This document shows positions 17,928 through 26,712 of a stretch of DNA of 64,000 bases, piece by piece. The notes under the pieces are model-generated. The model saw nothing but the letters and a program-made list of their open reading frames with translations, was not told the DNA's origin and did not search any database. A program made the position numbers and the translations under genes. The number at the start of each line of letters is the position of its first letter. Positions within the stretch are counted from its first letter, which is position 1. The DNA comes from an uncultured Muribaculaceae bacterium (lineage in GTDB: Bacteria > Bacteroidota > Bacteroidia > Bacteroidales > Muribaculaceae), in assembly GCA_910584525.1 (NCBI GenBank), contig CAJUAT010000002.1:1-64000 (forward strand). The letters run 5' to 3'.

Positions 17928-20900
17928 ATGACTGACAACAAGATACGCAAGGTGCTGGTATTGGGTTCCGGCGCTCTCAAAATCGGCGAGGCCGGCGAGT
18001 TCGACTACTCCGGCAGCCAGGCCCTGAAGGCCCTTCGCGAGGAAGGCATCGAAACGGTGCTCATCAATCCCAACATCGCCACCGTCCAGACCAGCGAGGG
18101 CGTCGCCGACCATATTTACTTCCTGCCCGTCACTCCATTCTTCGTGGAGAAAGTAATCGCCAAGGAACGCCCCGACGGAATTCTCCTCGCCTTCGGAGGC
18201 CAGACTGCCCTCAACTGCGGCGTCGACCTTTACCATGACGGCGTTTTCGACAAATATGGCGTGAAAGTGCTCGGTACTCCCGTGCAGTCCATAATCGATA
18301 CCGAGGACCGCGAGATTTTCGTGGAGAAGCTCAACGAGATAGATGTCAAGACCATCGATTCGGAGGCCTGCGAGAATATCGATGAGGCACTGGCAGCCGC
18401 CGACCGTCTCGGCTACCCCGTGATTCTGCGTGCCGCCTATGCACTCGGCGGACTCGGCTCCGGATTCTGCGACGACGCCGACCAGCTGCGCCGCCTCGCT
18501 GAAAAGGCTTTCGCCTTCTCTCCCCAGGTGCTCGTGGAGAAAAGCCTCAAGGGCTGGAAGGAAATAGAATACGAGGTGGTCCGCGACAGGTTCGACAATT
18601 GCATCACCGTCTGCAATATGGAGAACTTCGACCCGCTGGGCATACATACCGGCGAGAGCATCGTGGTGGCTCCCTCCCAGACACTCACCAATTCCGAATA
18701 CCACAAGCTGCGCGAGCTCAGCATCCGCATAGCTCGTCATATAGGCATCGTCGGCGAATGCAACGTGCAGTTTGCCCTCTGCCCCGATTCCGAGGACTAC
18801 CGCGTAATCGAGGTCAACGCACGTCTGTCGCGCTCCTCGGCTCTCGCCTCCAAAGCCACCGGATATCCCCTCGCATTCGTGGCCGCCAAACTCGCCCTCG
18901 GCAACGGCCTCTTCGACATCAAGAACTCCGTAACCAAGGACACCACCGCCTTCTTCGAGCCCGCTCTCGACTATGTGGTATGCAAGATACCGCGCTGGGA
19001 CCTCGGCAAATTCCGCGGCGTAAACCGCGAACTGGAGTCGTCGATGAAGTCGGTGGGCGAAGTGATGGCCATTGGCCGAACCTTCGAGGAAGCTATCCAG
19101 AAGGGCCTGCGAATGATCGGCCAGGGAATGCACGGTTTCGTCGACAACAAGGAGCTTACCGTCGACGATGTGGACCATGCTCTCCGTGCCCCTACCGACA
19201 AGCGTATTTTCGTCATAGAGAAGGCTTTCGATCAGGGATACGACATTGACCGCATACACGAACTTACGAAGATCGACAAGTGGTTCCTCCATAAGCTCAA
19301 GAAGATACACGACACCGACCGGGAGCTTCACCGGCACAATGGTCTTGAAGAGCTTCCCGAGGCGCTGCTGCGCCGCGCCAAGCGCGAAGGTTTCTCCGAC
19401 TTCCAGATTGCCCGCGCCATAGGCCTCGAGAAAGACCTCGAGATGGAGGCTGCCTCTTCCGCCGTGCGCGAACACCGCAAGAAACTCGGCATCCTCCCTG
19501 TGGTAAAACAAATCGACACCCTCGCCGGCGAGTTCCCCGCCCAGACCAACTACCTCTACCTCACCTACGGCGGCGAAACCCACGACATCGATTACGAACG
19601 CGACGGCAAGTCGGTGGTGGTGCTCGGTTCCGGAGCTTACCGCATAGGTTCGTCGGTGGAGTTCGACTGGTGCGGCGTACAGGCTCTCAACACAATCCGC
19701 AAGGAGGGCTGGCATTCCGTGATGATCAACTACAACCCCGAGACCGTATCCACCGACTACGACATATGCGACCGTCTCTACTTCGACGAGCTGAGCTATG
19801 AGCGTGTGCTTGACATTCTCGACCTGGAGACGCCTCACGGCGTGGTGGTGAGCACCGGAGGTCAGATTCCCAACAACCTTGCCCTGCGTCTCGACGCCTG
19901 CGGCGTTCCCCTCCTCGGGACTTCCGCCAAAAGCATCGACAACGCTGAAGACCGCGAGAAATTCTCCGCGATGCTTGGCCGCATTGGCGTGGACCAGCCT
20001 GAATGGTCGGCGCTTACCTCTATGGAAGACATCGACAAGTTCGTAGAAAAGGTGGGATTCCCCGTGCTGGTTCGCCCGTCGTACGTCCTCTCCGGCGCTG
20101 CCATGAATGTGTGCACAAGCCCCGACCAGCTCGAGCGTTTCCTCACTATGGCCGCAAATGTCTCCAAGAAACACCCCGTGGTGGTTTCTCAATTCCTCGA
20201 GAATGCCAAGGAGGTCGAGATGGACGCCGTGGCTCAGAACGGCGAGATTATCGCCTACGCAATCTCCGAGCATGTGGAATATGCCGGTGTGCACTCCGGC
20301 GACGCAACTATCCAGTTCCCCCCGCAGAAGCTCTACGTGGAGACTGCCCGCCGTATAAAAAAAATATCCAAGCAGATAGCCCGCGAGCTCAATATCTCCG
20401 GTCCGTTCAACATCCAGTATCTCGCCCGCGAGAACGATATCAAGGTGATTGAGTGCAACCTCAGGGCATCCCGGTCGTTCCCCTTCGTGAGCAAGGTGCT
20501 CAAGACCAATTTCATAGAGATGGCCACGCGCATCATGCTCGGGCTACCCGTGGAGCGTCCCGACAAGAGCGTTTTCGACCTCGACTACGTGGGCGTGAAG
20601 GCTTCCCAGTTCTCCTTCCAGCGTCTTCAGAAGGCCGACCCCAAGCTGGGTGTCGACATGGTATCCACCGGCGAGGTGGGTTGCCTCGGCGAGGATTCCC
20701 GTCGCGCGCTCCTCACTTCAATGCTCTCCGTCGGCCTCAGAGTGCCTGAAAAGAATATCCTTCTCAGCACCGGCAACGGCAAGTCGAAAGGCGACATGCT
20801 CCGCGCCGCAAGACTCCTCCGCGACAATGGCTTCAACATCTACGCCACATGCGGAACCTCCCGACATCTCGCTGAAAACGGCATTGAGAACACCTGCGTA

Positions 20901-21149
20901 TACTGGCCCGACCAGGAAGGAACGCCTCAGGTGCTCGACCTGCTGCACAACCATGACATAGACCTGGTGGTGAACATCCCGCGCAACAACACCGATGCCG
21001 AACTTACCAACGGATACCGCGTGCGCCGCACCGCCATAGACCTCAACATACCTCTGATAACCAACGCCCGTCTCGCCTCGGCTTTCATATACGCCTTCCT
21101 CGACGTGAATCCCGATGAAATCGAGATCAAATCATGGGAGGAATTCTGA
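17928..21149 (+). CDS. carB: Carbamoyl-phosphate synthase large subunit
   Basis: ATP-grasp synthase making carbamoyl phosphate from bicarbonate, ammonia and 2 ATP. Two homologous halves are clear: GSGALKIGEAGEFDYSGSQA at the start and GSGAYRIGSSVEFDWCGVQA near residue 563. A C-terminal MGS-like allosteric domain occupies about the last 130 residues. The SGALKIGEAGEFDYSGSQ wording resembles the Bacteroidota and eukaryotic branch more than E. coli. The frame also opens at 17907 inside carA; I chose the ATG at 17928 because it gives the usual 1073 residues and clean spacing. The stop overlaps pyrC (TGATG). Confidence 0.96.
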   Translation: MTDNKIRKVLVLGSGALKIGEAGEFDYSGSQALKALREEGIETVLINPNIATVQTSEGVADHIYFLPVTPFFVEKVIAKERPDGILLAFGGQTALNCGVDLYHDGVFDKYGVKVLGTPVQSIIDTEDREIFVEKLNEIDVKTIDSEACENIDEALAAADRLGYPVILRAAYALGGLGSGFCDDADQLRRLAEKAFAFSPQVLVEKSLKGWKEIEYEVVRDRFDNCITVCNMENFDPLGIHTGESIVVAPSQTLTNSEYHKLRELSIRIARHIGIVGECNVQFALCPDSEDYRVIEVNARLSRSSALASKATGYPLAFVAAKLALGNGLFDIKNSVTKDTTAFFEPALDYVVCKIPRWDLGKFRGVNRELESSMKSVGEVMAIGRTFEEAIQKGLRMIGQGMHGFVDNKELTVDDVDHALRAPTDKRIFVIEKAFDQGYDIDRIHELTKIDKWFLHKLKKIHDTDRELHRHNGLEELPEALLRRAKREGFSDFQIARAIGLEKDLEMEAASSAVREHRKKLGILPVVKQIDTLAGEFPAQTNYLYLTYGGETHDIDYERDGKSVVVLGSGAYRIGSSVEFDWCGVQALNTIRKEGWHSVMINYNPETVSTDYDICDRLYFDELSYERVLDILDLETPHGVVVSTGGQIPNNLALRLDACGVPLLGTSAKSIDNAEDREKFSAMLGRIGVDQPEWSALTSMEDIDKFVEKVGFPVLVRPSYVLSGAAMNVCTSPDQLERFLTMAANVSKKHPVVVSQFLENAKEVEMDAVAQNGEIIAYAISEHVEYAGVHSGDATIQFPPQKLYVETARRIKKISKQIARELNISGPFNIQYLARENDIKVIECNLRASRSFPFVSKVLKTNFIEMATRIMLGLPVERPDKSVFDLDYVGVKASQFSFQRLQKADPKLGVDMVSTGEVGCLGEDSRRALLTSMLSVGLRVPEKNILLSTGNGKSKGDMLRAARLLRDNGFNIYATCGTSRHLAENGIENTCVYWPDQEGTPQVLDLLHNHDIDLVVNIPRNNTDAELTNGYRVRRTAIDLNIPLITNARLASAFIYAFLDVNPDEIEIKSWEEF

Positions 21150-22444
21150 TGGGAGCCGGCAAGCTTTTCATACGCGATGTCCACATAGGCTCGCCCGACA
21201 GTGCGCCGGAACACATATGTGTCGCCGGCGGCGTGGTGCGTCAGCCCGACGCATTCCCGGAGAGTGAGGCAGATATGGTGATCGATGCCCGGGGTGCCGT
21301 GGCTATCCCCGGCCTCGTGGATGTGCATGTGCATTTCCGTGAGCCGGGCTTCGAATACAAGGAGACAATCCGCAGCGGCAGCATCGCCGCCGCCGCCGGC
21401 GGCTTCACCTCCGTATGCACAATGCCCAACCTCAAGCCGGCTCCCGACTCTATGCCCAACCTCCGCCGCCAACTCGACATCATCGATGCCGACGCCGCCA
21501 TCGAGGTGCTCCCTTACGCCACAATAACCAAAAGCCGTCTCGGCGCCGAAACCATCGATTACGACGCGCTCGCTCCATATGTCTGCGGCTTCAGCGACGA
21601 TGGTTCCGGCATCGACGACGACGACGTGATGCTCCGGGCTATGACCCTGATTGCACGCACCGGAAAGGTACTCGCCGAGCATTGCGAGGTTAAGGCTCTC
21701 CTTGACGGCGGTTGCATTCACAAAGGCTCTTTCGCCAGCAGCCACAACCTCCCCGGAATATGTTCCGAAAGCGAATGGCGCGAGGTGGAACGGAATATTC
21801 GCCTTGCCGAAAAGACGGGATGCCGTCTGCACATATGCCATGTCTCCACCAAGGAGAGTGTGGAGCTTATCCGCGGGGGTAAAAGGCGCGGCGTGGATGT
21901 CACCGCCGAAACTGCCGCCCATTACATAGCCTTCTGCGAAGATGACATGACCGACGACGGCCGCTTCAAGATGAACCCTCCTCTGCGCGGCGCCGACGAC
22001 CGTCAGGCTCTGATACAGGGACTGCAGGACGGAACCATCGACTGCATAGCCTCCGACCATGCCCCTCATGCCCCTCATGAGAAAAATCTCGGTCTGCGAC
22101 GCTCCGCTATGGGTGTCTCCGGAATTGAACTCTCGCTGCCTGCCATATACTCCTTCGCTGTCGCTTCCGGCTTGATTTCATTCCAACGGATGATAGAGCT
22201 CATGGCCATCAATCCCCGCCGCATCTTCGGCATCAAGGGTGGCCTCGGAACAGGTCATCGTGCCGACATCGCGCTGGTCGACTTCGACCGGGAATTCACC
22301 GTCGACGCCGCGAATCTTCTCTCCGCCGGAAAGGTCACGCCATTCCTCGGCACTCGCCTTAACGGCGCTGTACTCGCCACAATTGCCGGCGGCAACATCG
22401 TTTACTGCAATAGTTCATTTTCCAAACAAGTAAAAGGCAAATGA
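21149..22444 (+). CDS. pyrC: Dihydroorotase
   Basis: Zinc amidohydrolase cyclising carbamoyl aspartate to dihydroorotate. The metal motif DVHVHFREPGFEYKE, the TMPNLKPAPDS segment and the late SDHAPH motif with its catalytic Asp are all present. The 431-residue length fits the long class shared with Bacillus. The frame is open to 21134, but the ATG at 21149 overlaps the carB stop by one base and is the likelier start. It overlaps pyrK by ATGA. Confidence 0.95.
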   Translation: MGAGKLFIRDVHIGSPDSAPEHICVAGGVVRQPDAFPESEADMVIDARGAVAIPGLVDVHVHFREPGFEYKETIRSGSIAAAAGGFTSVCTMPNLKPAPDSMPNLRRQLDIIDADAAIEVLPYATITKSRLGAETIDYDALAPYVCGFSDDGSGIDDDDVMLRAMTLIARTGKVLAEHCEVKALLDGGCIHKGSFASSHNLPGICSESEWREVERNIRLAEKTGCRLHICHVSTKESVELIRGGKRRGVDVTAETAAHYIAFCEDDMTDDGRFKMNPPLRGADDRQALIQGLQDGTIDCIASDHAPHAPHEKNLGLRRSAMGVSGIELSLPAIYSFAVASGLISFQRMIELMAINPRRIFGIKGGLGTGHRADIALVDFDREFTVDAANLLSAGKVTPFLGTRLNGAVLATIAGGNIVYCNSSFSKQVKGK

Positions 22445-23175
22445 AATTCAAGGTAATAGAAAACACGCATCACAAGGGCGCCACATGGCTTATGCGGCTT
22501 CGTGGCGACACTTCATCCATAAAGCGCCCGGGACAGTTTGTCAACCTTCAGATTGACGGCTGTTTCCTGCGCCGTCCCATCTCGGTATGCGACTGGGACG
22601 ACAGCACTCTCCTCCTTGCCTATGACGTGGTGGGCAAAGGTACGGAAGTCATGTCCAAGGCTTTGCCTGGTCAGGAGTTCGACATCCTCAGCGGCCTGGG
22701 AAACGGTTTCGACATCGATGCCGGCACCTCTCACCCCGTGCTCCTCGGTGGCGGGATTGGTGTGGCTCCTCTCTACGGTCTCGCCAAACGCCTCCTTGAC
22801 AAGAACATACAGCCTACCGCCATCCTCGGCTTCAACAGCGCCGACCGCGTGGTGATGGACCGGATGTTCTCCGACCTCGGCATTGAGACGGTGGTGGCTA
22901 CTGTCGACGGCTCCCAGGGCACGCGCGGTTTCGTCACCGATGCACTGCGTAACACCGGCATAAAGGCTGACTACTTCTACGCCTGCGGCCCTCAGCCCAT
23001 GATGCGCGCTCTGTGCCGCGACATGGCAATCCCCGGCGAACTCAGCCTCGAAACCCGTATGGCTTGCGGCTTCGGTATTTGCGCCTGCTGCGCCATTCAC
23101 ACCTCACACGGCCCTGCCGGCGTCTGCAAGAAGGGTCCCGTTTTCAAAAAGGAGGATATCGTATGGAACGACTGA
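22441..23175 (+). CDS. pyrK: Dihydroorotate dehydrogenase B, FAD/2Fe-2S electron transfer subunit
   Basis: Passes electrons from PyrD to NAD+. The ferredoxin-reductase-like FAD and NAD domains (RRPISVCDW; LLGGGIGVAPLYGLA) are followed by the 2Fe-2S cluster motif CGFGICACC plus a fourth Cys near residue 233. The 244-residue length is normal. It is coupled to pyrC by ATGA and overlaps pyrD by 13 bases, so both subunits are made together. Confidence 0.94.
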   Translation: MKFKVIENTHHKGATWLMRLRGDTSSIKRPGQFVNLQIDGCFLRRPISVCDWDDSTLLLAYDVVGKGTEVMSKALPGQEFDILSGLGNGFDIDAGTSHPVLLGGGIGVAPLYGLAKRLLDKNIQPTAILGFNSADRVVMDRMFSDLGIETVVATVDGSQGTRGFVTDALRNTGIKADYFYACGPQPMMRALCRDMAIPGELSLETRMACGFGICACCAIHTSHGPAGVCKKGPVFKKEDIVWND

Positions 23176-24092
23176 ACCCAGACATGCTCAACGTCAGACT
23201 CGGCGACCTGACGCTGAAAAACCCGGTAATACCGGCAAGCGGTTGCTTCGCTTTCGGCCATGTGATGGCTCAATATTACAACCTCGACTGCCTCGGAGCA
23301 ATATCCATCAAAGGGACCACCCTCAAGCCCCGTTTCGGAAACCCTCTTCCTCGCGTGGCTGAATGCTCCGCAGGAATCATTAACTCCGTGGGCCTCATGA
23401 ACCCTGGCATCGATGCCGTGATTGCCGATGAACTCCCCAAACTCAGGAAGGTATATCACGGCCCGATAATCGCCAATATCAGCGGCTTTTCAATAGAGGA
23501 ATATTGCGAATGCTGCGACCGTATCGACGGCCAGGAGCAGGTGGATATCGTGGAGCTTAATGTCTCCTGTCCCAACGTGCATGGCGGCGGAATGGCTTTC
23601 GGCACCTCCGAGTTCAATGTGGCTGCCGTGACCCGTGCCGTAAAACGCCATACCGCCCTACCCGTATATGTGAAGCTCAGCCCTAATGTCACCGACATAG
23701 TATCCATAGCCAAAGCGGCTGAGGATGCCGGCGCCGACGGACTCGTTTGCGTCAACACATTCCTGGGGATGCGTTTCGACCTCAAACGCCGCCGTCCCGT
23801 TGTGGCAAACACCATGGGCGGCTTCTCCGGACCGGCTATATTCCCCATGGCCCTGAGAATGGTCCATCAGGTGTCGCAGGCTGTAGGCATTCCCGTCATA
23901 GGTTGCGGTGGCGTAATGTCGGCCGATGATGTCCTCGAGATGATGCTCGCCGGAGCCAAAGCCGTCGAAGTCGGTACCGCTAACCTTATCGACCCGATGG
24001 CTTGTCACGACATCATCCACAACCTCCCCATAGCCATGAAGAAATATGGCTTCTCCTCTTTAAACGACTTAAAACCCTGGAACCCAGCGTAA
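23163..24092 (+). CDS. pyrD: Dihydroorotate dehydrogenase, class 1B catalytic subunit
   Basis: FMN enzyme oxidising dihydroorotate to orotate in complex with PyrK. The class 1B catalytic cysteine is visible in LNVSCPNVHGG. IPASGCFAFG, the KLSPNVTDI segment and the phosphate-binding GCGGVMSADD are also present. The ATG at 23163 gives 309 residues; a second at 23184 (MLNVRLGDL) would remove seven. The frame is open upstream to 23013 within pyrK, but that is not family-like. pyrF follows after 3 bases. Confidence 0.95.
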   Translation: MERLNPDMLNVRLGDLTLKNPVIPASGCFAFGHVMAQYYNLDCLGAISIKGTTLKPRFGNPLPRVAECSAGIINSVGLMNPGIDAVIADELPKLRKVYHGPIIANISGFSIEEYCECCDRIDGQEQVDIVELNVSCPNVHGGGMAFGTSEFNVAAVTRAVKRHTALPVYVKLSPNVTDIVSIAKAAEDAGADGLVCVNTFLGMRFDLKRRRPVVANTMGGFSGPAIFPMALRMVHQVSQAVGIPVIGCGGVMSADDVLEMMLAGAKAVEVGTANLIDPMACHDIIHNLPIAMKKYGFSSLNDLKPWNPA

Positions 24093-24095
24093 TAT

Positions 24096-24806
24096 ATGGA
24101 GAAAGATGTAATCATAGCATGCGACTTCCCCTCCCAGGAGGCTACCCTCGCATTTCTGGAGCGTTTCGGCGACGAACGCCCCTTTGTCAAAATCGGCATG
24201 GAGCTGTTCTACGGCGCCGGACCCGATATCGTGAAGAAACTTCGTGACCGTGGCCACAGGATATTCCTCGACCTGAAGCTTCACGATATCCCCAACACTG
24301 TCAGAAAAGCCATGCGTGTGCTCGCCGCCCAGGATATAGACATGGTCAATGTCCACGCTGCCGGCACCCGCGAGATGATGGCCGCCGCTCTGCAGGGCCT
24401 AAACGAAGGTACTCCCGAGGGCCGTAAGCGTCCCTACCTCATAGCCGTGACCCAGCTGACCTCCACAAGCCCGCAAGCTCTTGCCGACCAGCTGTACATA
24501 TCCCGCTCTATGGAGGATACCATTGCCGGATATGCCCGCAATGCTAAGGAAGCGGGCCTTGACGGTGTGGTGTGCTCGCCACTTGAAGCTGCAGCCGTCA
24601 AGAAGGCCTGCGGTCAGGAGTTCCTCGCCGTGACTCCCGGTATCCGGTATCCCGATACCGGCGCCGACGACCAGAGCCGCGTCACAACTCCCGAGCGTGC
24701 CCGTCAGATCGGCTCTGACTTTATTGTAATTGGCCGCCCCATAACCGCTGCCGACGACCCCGTGGCCGCTTACCACAAGGCTCGCCGCGAATTTACAGGT
24801 AAATAA
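24096..24806 (+). CDS. pyrF: Orotidine 5'-phosphate decarboxylase, class 1
   Basis: Last step to UMP. The catalytic motif DLKLHDIPNTV (about 65-75) is intact, with VKIGMELFY, NVHAAGTREMM, VTPGIR and the IGRPIT phosphate loop. The 236-residue class 1 form, with wording such as EGTPEGRKRPYLIAVTQLTSTS, is very like Bacillus PyrF. Bacteroides, as I recall, carries a longer class 2 enzyme. That and the gene order suggest a Firmicutes-like origin. pyrE starts 17 bases later. Confidence 0.95.
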   Translation: MEKDVIIACDFPSQEATLAFLERFGDERPFVKIGMELFYGAGPDIVKKLRDRGHRIFLDLKLHDIPNTVRKAMRVLAAQDIDMVNVHAAGTREMMAAALQGLNEGTPEGRKRPYLIAVTQLTSTSPQALADQLYISRSMEDTIAGYARNAKEAGLDGVVCSPLEAAAVKKACGQEFLAVTPGIRYPDTGADDQSRVTTPERARQIGSDFIVIGRPITAADDPVAAYHKARREFTGK

Positions 24807-24823
24807 CAATCATCCCTTTTGTC

Positions 24824-25447
24824 ATGAAGAAAAAAATAGCCAAAGCGCTCCTGTCTATACGCGCGGTGTTCCTGCGCCCCGACGACCCCTTCACCTGGGC
24901 CAGCGGAATCAAGTCGCCTGTTTACTGCGACAACCGCCTCACACTCGGATACCCCGATGTCCGTAAGAAAATCGAGGAAGGCATAGCCGAGACTGTAAAG
25001 AATTATTACCCTGAGGCTCAGGCTCTTATGGGCACCTCCACGGCAGGCATCGCCCATGCTGCCATCGCCGCATGGCTCCTCGGTCTCCCTATGGGATATG
25101 TGCGCGGCGCCGCCAAGGACCATGGCCGCAACAACCGCATTGAAGGCCGGATTGAACCCGGCATGAAGGTAGTGGTTATCGAAGACCTCATCTCTACCGC
25201 CGGCAGCTGCGTGGATACCGTAGAAGCCCTACGCGAAGCTGGCGCCGATGTGCTCGGTGTAGTCTCCATCTTCACCTACGGCATGCAGAAAGGTATCGAC
25301 CGTCTCGCCAAGGCCAACGTGGAGAACCACTCCCTCACCAATTTCGACACCCTGATTGAAGTGGCTGCCGAAGAAGGTTATGTCAAGGAAGACCAGCTTC
25401 CGATGCTCCGCAAATTTATCTCTTCTCCGGCCGATTGGCTCTCCTAA
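24824..25447 (+). CDS. pyrE: Orotate phosphoribosyltransferase
   Basis: Joins orotate and PRPP to give OMP. The PRPP loop [13 protein letters not shown] is clear. The N-terminal [20 protein letters not shown] reads like Firmicutes PyrE, as do RLTLGYPDV and VVSIFTYGM. At 207 residues it has the normal length. It lies between pyrF and pyrB, with 10 bases to the latter. Confidence 0.95.
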   Translation: MKKKIAKALLSIRAVFLRPDDPFTWASGIKSPVYCDNRLTLGYPDVRKKIEEGIAETVKNYYPEAQALMGTSTAGIAHAAIAAWLLGLPMGYVRGAAKDHGRNNRIEGRIEPGMKVVVIEDLISTAGSCVDTVEALREAGADVLGVVSIFTYGMQKGIDRLAKANVENHSLTNFDTLIEVAAEEGYVKEDQLPMLRKFISSPADWLS

Positions 25448-25457
25448 TCATTTAGCC

Positions 25458-26546
25458 ATGCGTCATCTTATAGACCCCACCGACCTCAGCAGCTCAGAGC
25501 TGCAGGAAATCATAGACCTGGCTCTCGACATAATAGCTGACCCTGCTCAATATGCCGATGCCTGCCGCGGCAAAAAGCTCGCTACCCTGTTCTACGAGCC
25601 CAGCACCCGTACTCGCCTATCGTTCACCTCCGCAATGATGGAGCTGGGGGGTAATGTCATCGGCTTCAGCAACGCCGCCAACTCCTCCGTAAGCAAAGGT
25701 GAGACCGTGGCCGACACCACCAAGGTGATCAGCTGCTTCGCCGACATCATTGCCATGCGTCATCCTATCGAGGGTGCTCCCCTTATCTCTGCTCTCAATG
25801 CCTCTATCCCGGTGATAAACGCCGGTGACGGCTCGCACGCTCATCCCACACAGACCCTCACCGACCTCCTCACTATCCGCCGCGAACTCGGCCGTTGTGA
25901 CAACCTCACCATAGGTTTCTGCGGCGACCTCCGTTTCGGCAGAACTGTCCATTCTCTGATAAAAGCCCTCTCCAGGTTCGAGAATGTCAAGGTGGTTCTC
26001 ATTGCTCCCGACGAGCTAAAGCTCCCGGCTTACATGAAGGAGGAAGTTTGCGACCGTTACGGCGTGCCTTACGAAGAGGTGGCCTCAATGGAGGAGGCTA
26101 TGCCTCTGCTTGATATCTTCTACATGACCCGCGTGCAGAAAGAACGCTTCCTCGACCAGGAGGACTACGACCGCGTCAAAGACTGCTTCATCCTCACCGC
26201 CGACAAGCTTAAGAATGCCAAGCCGGAAATGAGGATTCTTCATCCGCTGCCGCGCGTCAACGAGATTGCCATAGATGTCGATGCCGACCCGCGGGCCGCT
26301 TACTTCAGACAGGTAGAGAATGGCAAATTCGTTCGCATGGCCCTGATACTCAAGTTGCTGGAGTGGTCAAAGATTCCATCGATGGAGCGGCGCCTCCTTC
26401 CCGACGGCACCATCCCCAACGCCTACCACTGCTCCAATCCCAAATGCATCAGCAACCACGAGCCTGTCGAGACCCTCTTCCGTCCCGACAGAGCCAACCC
26501 CGGCAAATACCGCTGCGTCTACTGCGAATCCAAACCCCGCTCCTGA
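25458..26546 (+). CDS. pyrB: Aspartate carbamoyltransferase with C-terminal PyrI-type zinc domain
   Basis: Catalytic chain making carbamoyl aspartate. The carbamoyl-phosphate loop [12 protein letters not shown] (STRTR at 49-53), SVSKGET, the HPTQTL segment and HPLPRVNEI are intact within the first ~310 residues. A tail of about 40 residues follows with [13 protein letters not shown] (Cys325, Cys330) and CVYC (Cys353, Cys356). It aligns with the zinc domain of the PyrI regulatory chain, but the nucleotide-binding half of PyrI is missing and no pyrI is nearby. The frame is open upstream to 25356 inside pyrE; ATG 25458 is the family start. It is the last gene of the operon. Confidence 0.94.
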   Translation: MRHLIDPTDLSSSELQEIIDLALDIIADPAQYADACRGKKLATLFYEPSTRTRLSFTSAMMELGGNVIGFSNAANSSVSKGETVADTTKVISCFADIIAMRHPIEGAPLISALNASIPVINAGDGSHAHPTQTLTDLLTIRRELGRCDNLTIGFCGDLRFGRTVHSLIKALSRFENVKVVLIAPDELKLPAYMKEEVCDRYGVPYEEVASMEEAMPLLDIFYMTRVQKERFLDQEDYDRVKDCFILTADKLKNAKPEMRILHPLPRVNEIAIDVDADPRAAYFRQVENGKFVRMALILKLLEWSKIPSMERRLLPDGTIPNAYHCSNPKCISNHEPVETLFRPDRANPGKYRCVYCESKPRS

Positions 26547-26614
26547 CCCCGGCCAGCTAAAGCCAGCAGAAAAAAGCCCCACCAGCTAAAGCCCCGGCCA
26601 GCTAAAGCCAGCAG
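26547..26614 (+). repeat. Direct repeats after pyrB
   Basis: Two identical 23-base units (26547-26569 and 26592-26614) containing CCAGCTAAAGCCAGCAG, with a partial third copy between them (about 26582-26593). They abut the pyrB stop and precede the left REP hairpin. A similar short repeat cluster precedes the other REP cluster at 59242. Confidence 0.7.
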
Positions 26615-26623
26615 GAATCAACC

Positions 26624-26662
26624 TCGCCTTGCGGCTCAGCACTGTGTTGAGCCGCAAGGCGA
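26624..26662. repeat. REP hairpin, left of transposase
   Basis: Perfect 15-bp stem (26624-26638/26648-26662) with the 9-base loop GCACTGTGT. It is identical to 28056-28094. The core GAGCCGCAAGGCGA is shared with the cluster at 59311-59484. Confidence 0.85.
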
Positions 26663-26712
26663 AATCCCCGCCAATCAGCAATCCCAAAAACCTCAAATTC
26701 CTAACCCCGGCC

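Noticed and set aside
17910..20294. 794-codon open frame antisense to carB, and similar long antisense frames over adk, purF, purM and others
   Set aside because: They mirror genes with clear family motifs. The strong G/C preference at third positions removes stop codons on the opposite strand; no promoter or family motif supports them.
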